This document shows positions 12,561-23,905 of a stretch of DNA of 64,000 nucleotides, in pieces; within the stretch, counting starts at the first letter, position 1, and each line of letters starts with the position of its first letter. The stretch is from the NCBI GenBank assembly GCA_933228675.1, contig OW121743.1, forward strand, positions 80,336,363 through 80,400,362, given 5' to 3'. The DNA is from Stomorhina lunata. Its lineage: Eukaryota; Arthropoda; Insecta; Diptera; Rhiniidae. The notes beneath the pieces were generated by a model. The model was not told where the DNA came from. It saw nothing but the letters and a program-made list of their open reading frames with translations, and searched no databases. Made by a program: the position numbers and the translations under genes.

Positions 12561-13425
12561 GGTGCAAATGAGTTTTTTTTTTTGGTATTTTAATCGAACA
12601 CCAGTCGAAGAGGAGTTAGAGCTTTTAGAGAAACATTTTAGGTAGCATCTACCTATACCACATTGGGCTCTATAGTGGAGCAAAGTTGACCACCTCGGGT
12701 ATGTAAACTTTTGGGTGCGTATAGTTTTCGCCAATTTAGTCCGATCCAAAAGATTTTTGATTTTTCAAAAACTTCTTAGAGAATTTAAGAAAAAACATAT
12801 GTACTGTGTTACATAACCTCTTATAGTTTAAGAGATATTTGACTATAAACATCTTTTTGCCCATTTTTTGTCATGACTTCTGGCCTTTTTGGGCTTATAA
12901 ATCATTTGTGGTAAGACAGAAATTTTTTAAAAAATATTGTTATATTGCTAATAAATTTCAAATTGATTAAAAAAATTTTGAATGATGTAATGATAACACA
13001 GAAAATTTCTTCAAAGCTTGTGTACCAAAAAAGGATAAAAAATTACATTTTTTTCCAAAAAACTTTATTTTTTCTATATTTTTGAAAAATTTTTCAAAAG
13101 ACTAATTTTTTGTTAACATTTTCTAAAATAAATTATATTTTGAATAATTTTGGACATGCACGCTACAACCAACGATGATCGTAAATTTTTGGACAAAACT
13201 TGAGTTTTTTGTGTCTGTAGAAAAAATTTATTTATCGATTTCGATTTCTTTTTAATAAATTATATTAAGTATAATGTTCGTAAGGTCTGTGCAGAAATCT
13301 GATAGGGCTCGGCCATAATTAGAGTCACACGGCCCGTTTTTCTAAAAACTCTTCTGTATTCAAAAATGTTATAACTTGACCAGTTTTAGAGATTTTTACG
13401 AAAAAATTACAATGTAATCTTAAAA
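12561..13425. other. AT-rich sequence beside repeat D, possibly further transposon
   Basis: No gene is recognised. The sequence is less monotonous than the spacers and may belong to a longer dispersed element, but it has no partner in this window to prove this. Confidence 0.4.
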
Positions 13426-13509
13426 ACAAGTAAGAATGTGTTATAGTTGGTCAAGCCCGACCATACGATACCCTTCACCACTGAGGTCAAAGGTGTTCTT
13501 TTTCTAGTA

Positions 13510-14796
13510 TCGGGTGTTTTTTATTGAGGTATAAAACTTTAAGTTGGCATCACTTTTTTAACTGGCGGCCATTTTGTCAGCTGTCAAGTGATTAATATTT
13601 AGTTTGGTTTGCCATTTCATCATGAACAGGTTGACAAAAGAACAACGCTTGCAAATCGTGCAAATTTATTTCGAAAATAATGGTTCAGTTCGCGAAGTTT
13701 ACCGCAAGCTCCGTCCATTTTATGGTCGACATAATCGTCCATCAGAGCAATTAATTCGGTTAACCATATCTCGTTTTCGCACTACGTTTACTCTATGTGA
13801 TAATTCGCATCCGCAGCGACGTCGACGTCGAAGAAACAATTGCCGCTGTAGAGCAAAGTGTTGAAGAGGACCCGAATGAATCGATTCGCCACCGTGCACA
13901 GCAATTGGAGCTTTGTCCATCAACTTTATGGAAGATTTTGCGCAAAGATCTTGGCTTGCAACCTTACAAGATCCAGCTTGTGCAAGAATTAAAGCCGCGA
14001 GACCATGCAGTGCGTCGTGATTTTGGTGTATGGGCCGAAAATGAGATTGATCTCGATGCTGATTTTCATCGCAAAATTTTGTTCAGTGATGAGGCTCATT
14101 TTTGGTTGAATGGCTACGTCAACAAGCAAAATTGCCGCATTTGGAGTGAAGAGAATCCACATGAGACCCTTGAGACGCCATTACATCCACAAAAACTGAC
14201 TGTTTGGTGTGCTCTATGGGCTGGTGGAGTCATTGGGCCATACTTCTTCCGAAATAATGCTGGAGAGTCAGTTACCATAAATGGAGACCGGTATAGAGCT
14301 ATGATAACCGGCTATTTTGTTCCCCAATTGGATGGCATGAATGTGGATGAGTTGTGGTTCCAACAAGACGGCGCTACATGCCATACAGCGCACGTCACAA
14401 TTGATTTATTGAAGGAAACATTTGATGAGCGCATAATTTCGCGGAATGGACCTGTCAATTGGCCACCAAGATCGTGCGATTTGACACCACTGGATTATTT
14501 TCTTTGGGGATATGTGAAGTCGCTCGTCTACGCCAACAAACCAGAAACGTTAGGGCACTTGGAAGCCAACATTCGTGGCGTTATTGCCAACATACGGCCC
14601 GAAAAAGTAGTTGAAAATTGGACCTGTAGAATTGGCTTTATTCGAGCCAGCCGCGGCGGCCACATGCCCGAAATCATATTTAAACATTAATGGCATAAAA
14701 TTATCCTTCCAATAAAGCCAAATTGATGGACATTAAAACGATTTTCTTGTGTTTTATTTCAATTCGAAGTTCTATACCTCTAAAAAAAACACCCAT
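13510..14796 (+). mobile_element. Complete mariner element, DD41D (rosa-like) group, 1287 bp
   Basis: The element has terminal inverted repeats of roughly 28 bp. The left end reads GGGTGTTTTTTATTGAGGTA near 13512, and the right end is its near-complement, TACCTCTAAAAAAAACACCC, ending at 14794. TA dinucleotides at 13508-13509 and 14797-14798 are the target-site duplication typical of the Tc1/mariner superfamily. Removing the element and one TA gives a sequence that matches uninterrupted copies of repeat A at 57135 and 60001, which proves both ends. It encodes one transposase, broken by a frameshift. Assignment to the DD41D group rests on the spacing of the catalytic residues and on knowledge of the family; the 1.3-kb length fits. 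Confidence 0.95.
13622..14690 (+). pseudogene. Mariner (DD41D) transposase, frameshifted
   Basis: A mariner transposase binds the terminal inverted repeats and catalyses cut-and-paste transposition at TA sites in the nucleus. The start at 13622 (MNRLTKEQRLQIV) opens an N-terminal helix-turn-helix region of about 60 residues in one frame, which ends at a stop at 13862-13864. The rest is open in the next frame from 13797 to 14690, including a second DNA-binding stretch (PSTLWKILRKDLGL) and the catalytic domain. Numbered from 13797, the catalytic aspartates are D98 (ILFSDEAHFW), D191 (WFQQDGAT) and D233 (LTPLDYFLWGY); 41 residues separate the last two, hence DD41D. The frame change lies between about 13797 and 13835, within a CGACGTCGACGTCG-rich run, and equals +1 (or -2). 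All catalytic residues are intact. Total length, about 355 codons, is normal for the family, so the break looks recent. Confidence 0.95.
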
Positions 14797-15457
14797 TATA
14801 AACATAAATATTTGCTAAATTTTGCCATCTTACAAAAATTTTCTCAAAACTTACATATTTAAGCTATTTCCGCCATTAAGACTTATATGAGAGCTAGAGT
14901 CAAATGTGGACCGATTGTCTCGAAATTTGGCAAATTGATTACAGGTTTTATAAAAATTATGTATGCAAAAAATAAACTCAAAATTCTCATTATCATTATC
15001 GTTTTACGAGCGTTTTAGTGATTTTCTCATTTGGTGAGTTTTGATGGAAGAGTTTGTATGGGAGCTATGGTCAAATTTCGACCGATTTCAATTTGGTACA
15101 GCGATTTTGGTTTACATTAGCAGTATTTGCTTTAAATTTCATGAAAAAATTTATATTTGTGGCCAAAAAATATCAATTTCAGGAAGTGAGTTTATTTTTG
15201 CATAAAAACTGTTTATAAAAACTGTTATCAATTTGCCAAATTTCGAGATAATCGGTCCAAATTTGACCCTAACTCTCATATAAGTCCAAATTACGGAAAC
15301 AGCTTAAATATATAAGTTTTAAGAAAATGTTTGTATGATGGCAAAATTTAGCAAATATTTGTGTTTATACAGAAAAAAAAAAACATCTTTGATCTTAGTG
15401 GTGAAGGGTATCGTATGGTCGGGCTTGACCGACTATAGCACTTTCTTACTTGTTTTA

Positions 15458-16745
15458 AATTACGCTAGTGAAGCTTGCAAAATTCCATTGCCATTTTCAA
15501 TTAACCCATTCTTTCTGATTTTTTTTTTCTTAATTCAAAAAATGTTTCACAAAACTTATAACCATCCATCCCACTTGATTTCATTGGCAAATTGGAAAGG
15601 ATAAAGTTTTAATTGCAGTTAGTTATAAATTTAAAGTTTACTGGCATTTTTTTTTAAGCTGGATTTTATGTTTTTGTTATCTATTTCCTTTATTTTCCTT
15701 CACTTTTACAGTTGGCATTTAAAAACTTTACAGGATGGTAATACAAATATATTTTAACACTTCCTATTGTAGAGTTTGCTCCGAATGTTTGTGCATTCAT
15801 TCATTCATTCATCTATTTATGTACATCATCCGCTGTTAACACTTGTGCAGTTTTCTCTCCTTTTTTCTATAATTAAAGTGAATGTAAAATATTTAATGTG
15901 TGTGTGTGTGTGTATGTGCCTGTAAGTTTTACATTTGAGTATTTGTTTGTTGTAAAACGCACAGCTGTTGGTGTCATTATTGTGTTTAAAACAGCATAAA
16001 AGCGTAAAATATATGTTTGTGTGTATGTTTGTCTGTCTGTCTGGTACATGAAATTTAAACTTTATCCTTGTGTGTGTGTGTGTGTAGTTTTGTTTGTTCT
16101 TTGTGATCCTGTGTATCATTAAACAAAAACAACAACGAATATTTTGTAAAACAACAAGAAACTTTTATTTTTGTTATTTTTATTTTATCATACTTTTTAT
16201 TACCGCTTTTGTTTGTAATTACTGGGTTGTTGTTTTTGCCACTACTACTTACATACAACTACATACAACTGCTGCTGTTCCTGTTACTCTTACCCTAACT
16301 GTCATTGTAGTTGTTTTTTGTTTTTGCTAAAATAGTTTTAGTTACTGCTACCGCTTTTGTGTTGTCTGTTGTTATTAAAACACTGACAATTTGTAATGTT
16401 TTATAATTAGTATGGCAGTTTTTCCCTACCGATTATTCAATGTTTTTTGTTGTTTTTAGTGTCTGCTTCATTGTTGCACTGTTCGCTGGTGTTTAGGAAA
16501 AGAGTTTTAACTCAATAAATATAATTTTTAAGAGATTTATACTCATGCTAGGAAATGTAGAACATGTTGAATATCAAGCAACGTTTATGATTGGTCTTAA
16601 CTTGGTAAGCCCAGACTTATCTTTGATATCCTTCATCTCAACTGTGGACACTCCCCTTCTCGTGGTATCATTCGGGAGATACGTTAACACCCGTTAATGT
16701 AGTGAGCTAACATGTGTAGCTCATCGATCTCCCATAAAAACGATA
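15458..16745. other. Spacer with (TG)n microsatellites
   Basis: No gene is supported. (TG)n runs occur at about 15897-15914 and 16068-16085. Opposing short frames at 15826-16330 are translations of TG/CA and TTG-rich simple sequence. The region 16550-16740 has no recognised feature. Confidence 0.55.
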
Positions 16746-17572
16746 AAAAAACAAGTAAGAAAGTGCTATAGGCCGTGAAGCCCGACCACGCGATACCCTT
16801 CAGCACTAAGGTCAAAGGTGTTCTTCTTCGTGTATATTTGCTTAATTTTGCCTTCATACAAACATTTTCTCAAAACTTATATATTAAAGCTGTTTCCGTC
16901 ATTTGGACATATATGAGAGCTAGGGTCAATTGTGAACCGATTATCTTGAAATTTAGCAAATTTATTACAGTTTATACATAAATTATGTATGCGAAAAATA
17001 AACTCAAAATTCTCATTATCTTCAGATTTATGAGCCTTTTTTTTTATTGGTTTTCGTCTCATTTAGAGCGTTTTGACAGAAGATTTTGTATGGGAGCTAA
17101 GGCCAAATGTAGACCAATTTCAACAACATTTGGTACAGTGATTTAAGTTTACATAAGGAGTGTTCGTTTTAAATTTCATGAAAAATATTTATATTTGTGG
17201 CCAATACATCAATTCTGGGAAGTGGGACCTATGGGAGGTACCATAAATAATGGACCAATTTTGATGAATTTCAATAGCCATTTCCCACTATCAAAAAATG
17301 ATCTGTGCCAACAAAAAAAAAAATGTCTGTGCCAAATTTTATCAAATTATCTTTAGAATTGCGATCTGTACTTTAATTACATGGTTGACATGGGGGTCCA
17401 GCCAGCCGTCCAAACGGAAGGACGGACGGACTGACATCGCTAAATCGACTCAGAAAGTGATTCTAAGCCTTTTGGTATACTAAAAGGTGGGTCTAAGACA
17501 AATATTTCTATGCGTTACATACATCAGCACAACTTTATAATACCCTTTCCACCAATGGAGGTGAAGGGTATA
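16746..17572 (+). mobile_element. Dispersed repeat A, copy 2: apparently full length, about 0.83 kb
   Basis: It begins with AACAAGTAAGAAAGTGCTAT and ends with 'GGTGAAGGGTATAA'. Landmarks shared with the 57062 copy include 'GTATGGGAGCTA', 'GACGGACGGA', 'GGTATACTAAAAGGTGGGTC' and 'TGCGTTACATACATCAGCAC'. The last 30 bases (17541-17570) form an imperfect hairpin, TACCCTTTCCACC against GGTGAAGGGTA. No conserved intact open frame is present. The terminal hairpin suggests a non-autonomous mobile element, but the superfamily was not identified. Confidence 0.82.
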
Positions 17573-17699
17573 ATTACAGTCTTAAAGTAAGAACGAAATT
17601 GAAAATTTTGACTTAATGCTTTTTTTCCGAAAGGCTGTAGGATATGTGGCATAACACTAATAAACAAAATTAAACTTTTGTCATCATATTTGATGACCA
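17573..17699. other. Short spacer between dispersed repeats
   Basis: About 130 bp of AT-rich sequence with no recognised feature. Confidence 0.4.
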
Positions 17700-17990
17700 C
17701 TATTTATAACCTAGTACCTGGGCGACCGAGCCTTGATCGGAGCTTTATGATAAGCATTTCGAGGCAAATTTTAAAGTTTTCATATATTTTATTTTATAAA
17801 GTACTAATTAACTAAAATAAATTTAGAAAAAAGATGGTACACATAAATCCAATTAATTTTGAATAAATTTATTCATAGTTTAATATTAAGTACCTGGTTG
17901 ACCGAGCCTTGCTCGGAGCTTTATGATAAGCATTTTGAGGCAAATTTGAAAGTTTTTATATATTTTATTTTATAAAGTTAATTTTGAATT
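17700..17990. repeat. Tandem duplication of a unit of about 185 bp (CCGAGCCTTG...CTCGGAGC)
   Basis: Two copies of 'GAGCTTTATGATAAGCATTT', each preceded by GTACCTGG and GACCGAGCCTTG, begin near 17705 and 17889. Each is followed by an AT-rich stretch ending TATTTTATTTTATAAAGT. Confidence 0.82.
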
Positions 17991-17997
17991 ATTTTAT

Positions 17998-18690
17998 TTA
18001 TTTTGTCCGACCAACACATAGTTTGCATAGTTTACAGTTTAACTCATTTTAATAATTTTGGAAATTGGTCATACCAACAGAAACCTCCGTCGACTCATGC
18101 GCAACAACTTTGCTAAATATTGTAGTCTGATCAAATGCACAGTTTATGATTTATTTCATTTTAAGTAGTTTTCAGTGGCGCCACCTGAAGTTGTTCATAC
18201 CAACTAAGAAACCTTCGTTTGCTTATGCATAACAACTTTGCTTATGATTATAACATGATCAAATGCACAGTTTACGATTTAATTCACTTTGAGTAATTTT
18301 CTGTGGCGCCACCTGTCGGACGTTGCTCATTCCAATTCATAAACCTTCGTCGGCTTATCCGCAACAACTTTGCTGAAGATAATAGCATGATTAAATGTAC
18401 AGCTTACGATTAAATTGACTTTGAGTAAATTTCAGTAGCGCCACCTGTCGAAATTTCTTCATACCAACTAAGAAACCTTCGTCGGCTCATGTGCAACAAC
18501 TTTGCTAAAGATTGTAGCATGATCAAATGTACAGTTTACGATTTAATTAATGTTTAGTAGTTTTCAGTGACGCCATCTATCGGAAATTAGTCTTATCAAA
18601 TTTAAAACCTTCGCCGGCTTATCCGCAACTTCGTCGCTAAAAAGCATAATATGATCAAATGCATAGTTTACTATTCTATAAAGAACATAC
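17998..18690. repeat. 132-bp tandem repeat, about five copies
   Basis: The landmark AAACCTTCGTCGGCTTAT recurs at about 18081, 18209, 18341, 18473 and 18605, that is every 128-132 bp. Other fixed motifs are GATCAAATGCACAGTTTACG and GGCGCCACCTGTCGG. Copies differ by a moderate number of substitutions. This is a longer-unit satellite unlike the 28-31-bp arrays and is also less AT-rich. Confidence 0.9.
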
Positions 18691-19300
18691 ATACAGACAA
18701 ACATTTATTTGTTTAAAAGTTATAACATTACTACTTTTTTCCCCTTTTTATCCCCTAATTTCAGAAAAGTTCCATATGCATATTTGGCACTTCTTTGGAA
18801 CCAACTTAATTTGGTACATTTGATTAAAACGCAGTTAACACAATGTTCCTTTTCATTTTATTTTTTTAGATGTTAAGTTACCATTTTATCCCTTTTTTAC
18901 CCATTTTGGCCCCAAAATCAAAAAAGTAGCAAATATGTGTTCAGTATTTCTTTCACATCAATTGACTGCAGTACAAAGTTCCTTTTTATATTCTTTGGTT
19001 TAAAAAATAAGAGTGGGTTAAAAAGTACCAAAAAAACTATTTTCAGCCTTTTTTACCCCCCATCGGACATAGTTTGAAAAAGTACCAAACACCTGTCCGC
19101 TTATTTTCATAGCTGTTTAAATCGTAGTTAATTTTGTTTCTATACCTATTACTTTAGGAGATATAACATTTTGATTTTTCCCCTTTTCTCCGTTTTTACC
19201 CCCTTAGCGGTAAAAGTTCCAAAAGTCCCTTCATATTCGATCTATATGGCTAAAAAGGTACCCAGGGTCTTAATTTTGTCAAAATTGTTAGAGACTTTTT
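18691..19300. repeat. Degenerate repeats with CCCCTTTTTACCCC and AAAAGTACCAAA motifs
   Basis: Pyrimidine runs like TTTTTTCCCCTTTTTATCCC, followed by a purine-rich 'AAAAGTNCCAAA' segment, recur at irregular spacing of roughly 150-200 bp (near 18740, 18885, 19045 and 19175). This looks like a decayed satellite downstream of the 132-bp array. No coding potential is seen. Confidence 0.55.
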
Positions 19301-19309
19301 CGAAATAGC

Positions 19310-19313
<4 letters not shown>

Positions 19314-19354
<41 letters not shown>
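19314..19354. repeat. (TA)n microsatellite
   Basis: About 20 uninterrupted TA dinucleotides. Confidence 0.97.
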
Positions 19355-19358
<4 letters not shown>

Positions 19359-20514
19359 CAATTATTGCTCGTTTAAAGATATAATAATAATCGAACTGTG
19401 GAAAGTATCAGATAATACTCGTTAAGCATTAAAATATTACTACGACCACCATCTTTAAGTACACGGATGGATTAAGAATACGAATTCTAAGGATGTTCGT
19501 CCTTTTGCCTGGAAGTATGACCTCTTTAAGTTTAAAAATCGATCAAAGAATAGGTTTTAATATGAAACATATATAATTCTGATATCATGTCTATTAAAAT
19601 TTGACATTTAAAACTGAAATATTGTTAAAAGTACCTCCTATATGACTACTTAGATTTAATAAGTGCTTTTACTGTTTGATGGTAGTTTTTAAAAATGTTC
19701 TTGTTGCCTAGTGTCATGTTTAATTTCATGTTTTCTATGCTAAACTTATGCGTGCTAAAATGTGTGCATGTATGTGGGTTTTGATTACAGATAAGCCGCT
19801 TTAATGTCAGGTATTACGATAAGAGCAACAATTTTCAGCCATACAATAATTTGTTTATGAGGTGTGCTAAGATAATTTATTGTTTAATATTTTTCACTAT
19901 TATCTTGACTAATTGATGAAACAATTTTTTTTTTGTAAATTAAATAAAAAAATTAAAATACTTAAATAAATACCTGAGAAAATATACAAAATTTAGCCAT
20001 AGAAGATTTTTATAAATCAAAAACGTACCTAAAAATAAAAATACATAAAATTGTATTAGAAAAAGTAAATAAACTGTTTAAATACAAAAGTAAATATTTT
20101 TTTTCTAAATCTTATAGTTTTTATAATTTATAACTGAACGGAATCCTGAACATGCTTCCTTTCAATTCCTTGATTGCCTTCCATTTGTCTTTGACCTTAA
20201 GTCATAAAACAAACTGGCGGACGGACCATTGGCATCCTCTGACCATTTGGTCTGATTGTATTTGAGAATTGAAGAAAAATGTTTCAATATAAATGAACCG
20301 AAATTGTATTATCAATAACATTGACAGTAGCTGAAGGACATATAAAGGAAGTAAAAAAAATGGAAACTGCAGTGGTGACAAGTTGGAGAATACTTTAATC
20401 TAGTCGACTATGAGCTATCCCCTAGCATCAAATAAATAAGTATGTGAATCTTGAATTGGTCTCCAAATCACCAATGCCCTATCATTAACTAATCTATGGA
20501 AAACTCTAAATTTA
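19355..20514. other. AT-rich spacer, no gene seen
   Basis: No open frame, RNA gene or repeat is recognised. Confidence 0.5.
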
Positions 20515-22585
20515 TTTATTCTTTCGTCAACTTTTCTATAGAAAACTCAGCCTATTGTCACCTTTTCTATAGAAAACTCAGCCTATTGTCACCTTTTCTA
20601 TAGAAAACTCTGCCTATTGTCACCTTTTCTATAGAGAACTCAGCTTATCGTCAACTTTTCTATAGAAAACTCAGCCTATCGTCAACTTTTCTGTAGAAAA
20701 CTCAGCCTATCGTCAACTTTTCTATAGAAAACTCAGCCTATCGTCAACTTTTCTATAGAAAACTCAGCCTATCGTCAACTTTTCTATAGAAAACTCAGCC
20801 TATCGTCAACTTTTCTATAGACTACTCAGCCTATCGTCAACTTTTCTATAGAAAACTCAGCCTATCGTCAACTTTTCTATAGAAAACTCAGCCTATCGTC
20901 AACTTTTCTATAGAAAACTCAGCCTATCGTCAACTTTTCTATAGAAAACTCAGCCTATCGTCAACTTTTCTATAGAAAACTCAGCCTATCGTCAACTTTT
21001 CTATAGAAAACTCAGCCTATCGTCAACTTTTCTATAGAAAACTCAGCCTATCGTCAACTTTTCTATTGAAAACTTCACCTATCGTCAACTTTTCTATAGA
21101 AAACTCAGCCTGTCGTCAACTTTTCTATAGAAAACTCAGCCTATCGTCAACTTTTCTATAGAAAACTCAGCCTATCGTCAACTTTTCTATAGAAAACTCA
21201 ACCTATCGTCAACTTTTCTATAGAAAATTCAGCTTATCGTCAACTTTTCTATAGAAAACTCAGCATATCGTCAACTTTTCTATAGAAAACTCAGCCTATC
21301 GTCAACTTTTCTATAGAAAACTCAGCCTATCGTCAACTTTTTTATAGAAAACTCAGCCTATAGTCAACTTTTCTATACATAACTCAGCCTATCGTCATCT
21401 TTTCTATAGGAAATTTTACCTAATGTCAACTTTTCTACAGACAACTTTACCCATCGTCAACTTTTGTATAGAAAACTTGAAAAATTTACCTATATTCAGC
21501 TTTTCTATAGAAAACTTTACCTATTGTCAACTTTTCTATAGAAAACTTTACCTATCGTCAACTTTTCTATAGAAAACTTTACCTATCGTCAACTTTCCTA
21601 TAGAAAACTTTACCTATCGTCAACTTTTCTATAGACAACTTTACCTATCGTAAACTTTTCTATAGAATACTTGAAAACTTTACCTATTTTCAACTTCTCT
21701 ATAGAAAACTTTACCTATCTTCAACGTTTCTATAGAAAACTTTACCTATCGTAAACTTTTCTATAGAAAACTCAGCCTATTATCAACTTTTCTATAGAAA
21801 ACTCAGCCTATCGTCAACTTTTCTATAGAAAACTTTACTTATCGTCAACTTTTGTATAAAAAACTTTACCCATCGTTAACTTTTCTAAAGAAAACTTTAC
21901 CTGTCGTCAACTTTTCTATAGAAAACTTAACCTATCGTCAACTTTTCTATAGAAAACTTAACCTATCGTCAATCGTTTTCTATAGAAAACTTAATCTATC
22001 GTCAACTTTTCTATAGAAAACTTAACCTATTGTCAACTTTTCTATAGAAAACTTAACCTGTTATCAACTTTTCGATAGAAAACTTTACCTATCGCTAACT
22101 TTTCTATAGAAAACCTTACCTATCGTCAACTTTTCTATAGAAAACTTAACCTATCGTCAACTTTTTCATAGCAAAATTAACCTATCGTCAACTTTTCTAT
22201 AGAAAACTTTACCTATCGTCAACTTTTCTATAGAAAACTTTACCTATCGTCAACTTTTCTATAGAAAACTTTACCTATCGTCAACTTTTCTATAGAAAAC
22301 TTTACCTATCGTCAACTTTTCTATAGAAAACTTTACCTATCGTCAACTTTTCTATAGAAAACTTTACCTATCGTCAACTTTTCTATAGAAAACTTTACCT
22401 ATCGTCAAATTTTCTATAGAAAATTTTACCTATCGTCAACTTTTCTATAAACAACTTTACCTATCGTCAATTTTCTATAGAAAACTTTACCTATCGTCAA
22501 CTTTTCTATAGAGAACTTTACCAATCGTCAACTTTTCTATAGAAAACATTACTTATCGTCAACTTTTTTATAGAAAAATCTTCCA
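20515..22585 (+). repeat. Minisatellite R3, 31-bp unit with CTTTTCTATAGAAAACT core
   Basis: There are about 66 tandem 31-bp units: CTTTTCTATAGAAAACT followed by CAGCCTATCGTCAA (first half) or TTACCTATCGTCAA (second half). The switch from the CAGCC to the TTACC variant happens mostly around 21400-21850, so the array is built of two sub-families. The palindrome TTTTCTATAGAAAA is the best conserved part of the unit. A few irregular units with an extra AAAACTTGA stretch occur near 21475 and 21665. Confidence 0.95.
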
Positions 22586-23905
22586 AAATTTTTGTGACAA
22601 GCATCTTCTCAAAGCAATTCTACCCTTTCTACATATAGTGCTGAAGGGTATAAGATTGTGCAGACTTTTGGAAAGGTTCAGTGATAGATCAACCAGCAAA
22701 GTCAATTTGTTTTTAAGGTTTTCTTGGTAAAAGGGCAAAAAGGGCCAAGAGCTCTTGTTAAATGATAAATGTCCACAAATGTAAAATGTATAACTATTTT
22801 TCAAAATTAGGTTACACTGAAAGTTTTGGTGATCAAAAAAAAAACTTAATTCGAAGTATAATCATATTTGTGAGATTTTTGATTTAATTTATTTCTGATT
22901 TTACGACGATTCTAATTTATAAGAATTTTTTTAAATTTGTAAATCGTTTTTCTCATATTTTTCTTTCTGTTTCTTTCTGTTTCCATTTAAATTATTTCTC
23001 AAAAAACTTTTTTTCATGTATTTACACATACATTTATAACTGCCAAAGTGTTAAAATTAATAAAAGCCAATTGTCGTTTGACTCCTTCTGCTCATTTTAA
23101 TCATCAACAATAAATTATTTTCATTTTCTTGGTCCTTTGGCAACAAACGAACAACATCATTGTCATCAGCGTCATCATGAGTTCAGGGAAGACTACAGCA
23201 TCAAATGAGCCAAGGAATGTAACGAGCAAATGAATGAAAAATCTTATGAATTTTGTAACAAAGTTATAAATCAATGACATCCAAATTAATTAAAGTAAAA
23301 TTCTTTTGTTAGTAGAATTTGTATGTAAAGGTGTGTGTGTGTATAGTGGAAATATTTGAGAGTAAATATAAAGTTTTCTATGTATAGCATACTTTTAGGT
23401 TTAAATTCTACTAGTTATATTATATATATTTTTTGCTAAAGCCATAAAATTTATGTGTGGAATATTATTCCTTCTTTAATACACGGAAGCCATATAATGC
23501 TAAGATATGGCACAGAAATTTTCAAAAACCTCTAAAACCACCCACGTTATTTTTAACACTACTAACATTTTCTTATTTCTCTCCATTTTCTTAAGATTCT
23601 CATGGCAACAGCAGCAATAAAACTTATTTATATTGCCGAATGTTTGTTGAAAATTTACGCCAACAATTTCATCTTTGATGCCATAGTTTCCTTGAGCTCT
23701 ACTTCCTTTTTCTTAGACCCTTTGTCTGTGTGCATGTCCTTGCTGTTGTCGTCGTCGCAGTCATTGCGATTTTTCGTTTAACGTTTTTTGATTTAACTGT
23801 GACATGAATAATGATACTGCAGTTGCTTTTGTCTTCTTGAGTTTTTCGGGTTATTTCTTATAATACGCAGAGTCTCGTATAGGGTCAACCTTAAAATGAC
23901 AAAAT
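22586..23905. other. Spacer between R3 and R4, no gene seen
   Basis: A fragment at about 22622-22652 (ACCCTTTCTAC...GCTGAAGGGTATA) matches the 3' hairpin of dispersed repeat A and is probably a remnant. Short CAT/GTC trinucleotide patches occur near 23155-23180 and 23745-23765. No supported coding region. Confidence 0.55.

Larger units (their letters stand above)
13426..15457. mobile_element. Dispersed repeat A, copy 1: foldback form carrying a nested mariner
   Basis: The left arm starts with AACAAGTAAG and 'GGTCAAGCCCGACCATACGA' and runs, apart from the mariner, to about 15188. There it joins an inverted copy of the same 5' region (about 15190-15457, ending CTTACTTGTTT). The two arms pair over roughly 250 bp, leaving about 230 bp of loop. 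Other copies at 16746, 57062 and 59925 are simple, so this one is a rearranged foldback. It is non-coding, and its class is not recognised. Confidence 0.85.

Noticed and set aside
13720..13923. Reverse-strand 67-codon frame in the mariner
   Set aside because: It is a shadow of the transposase on the opposite strand.
16055..16330. Frames with His/Thr-rich peptides near the (TG)n tracts
   Set aside because: They are translations of TG/CA and TTG simple repeats.
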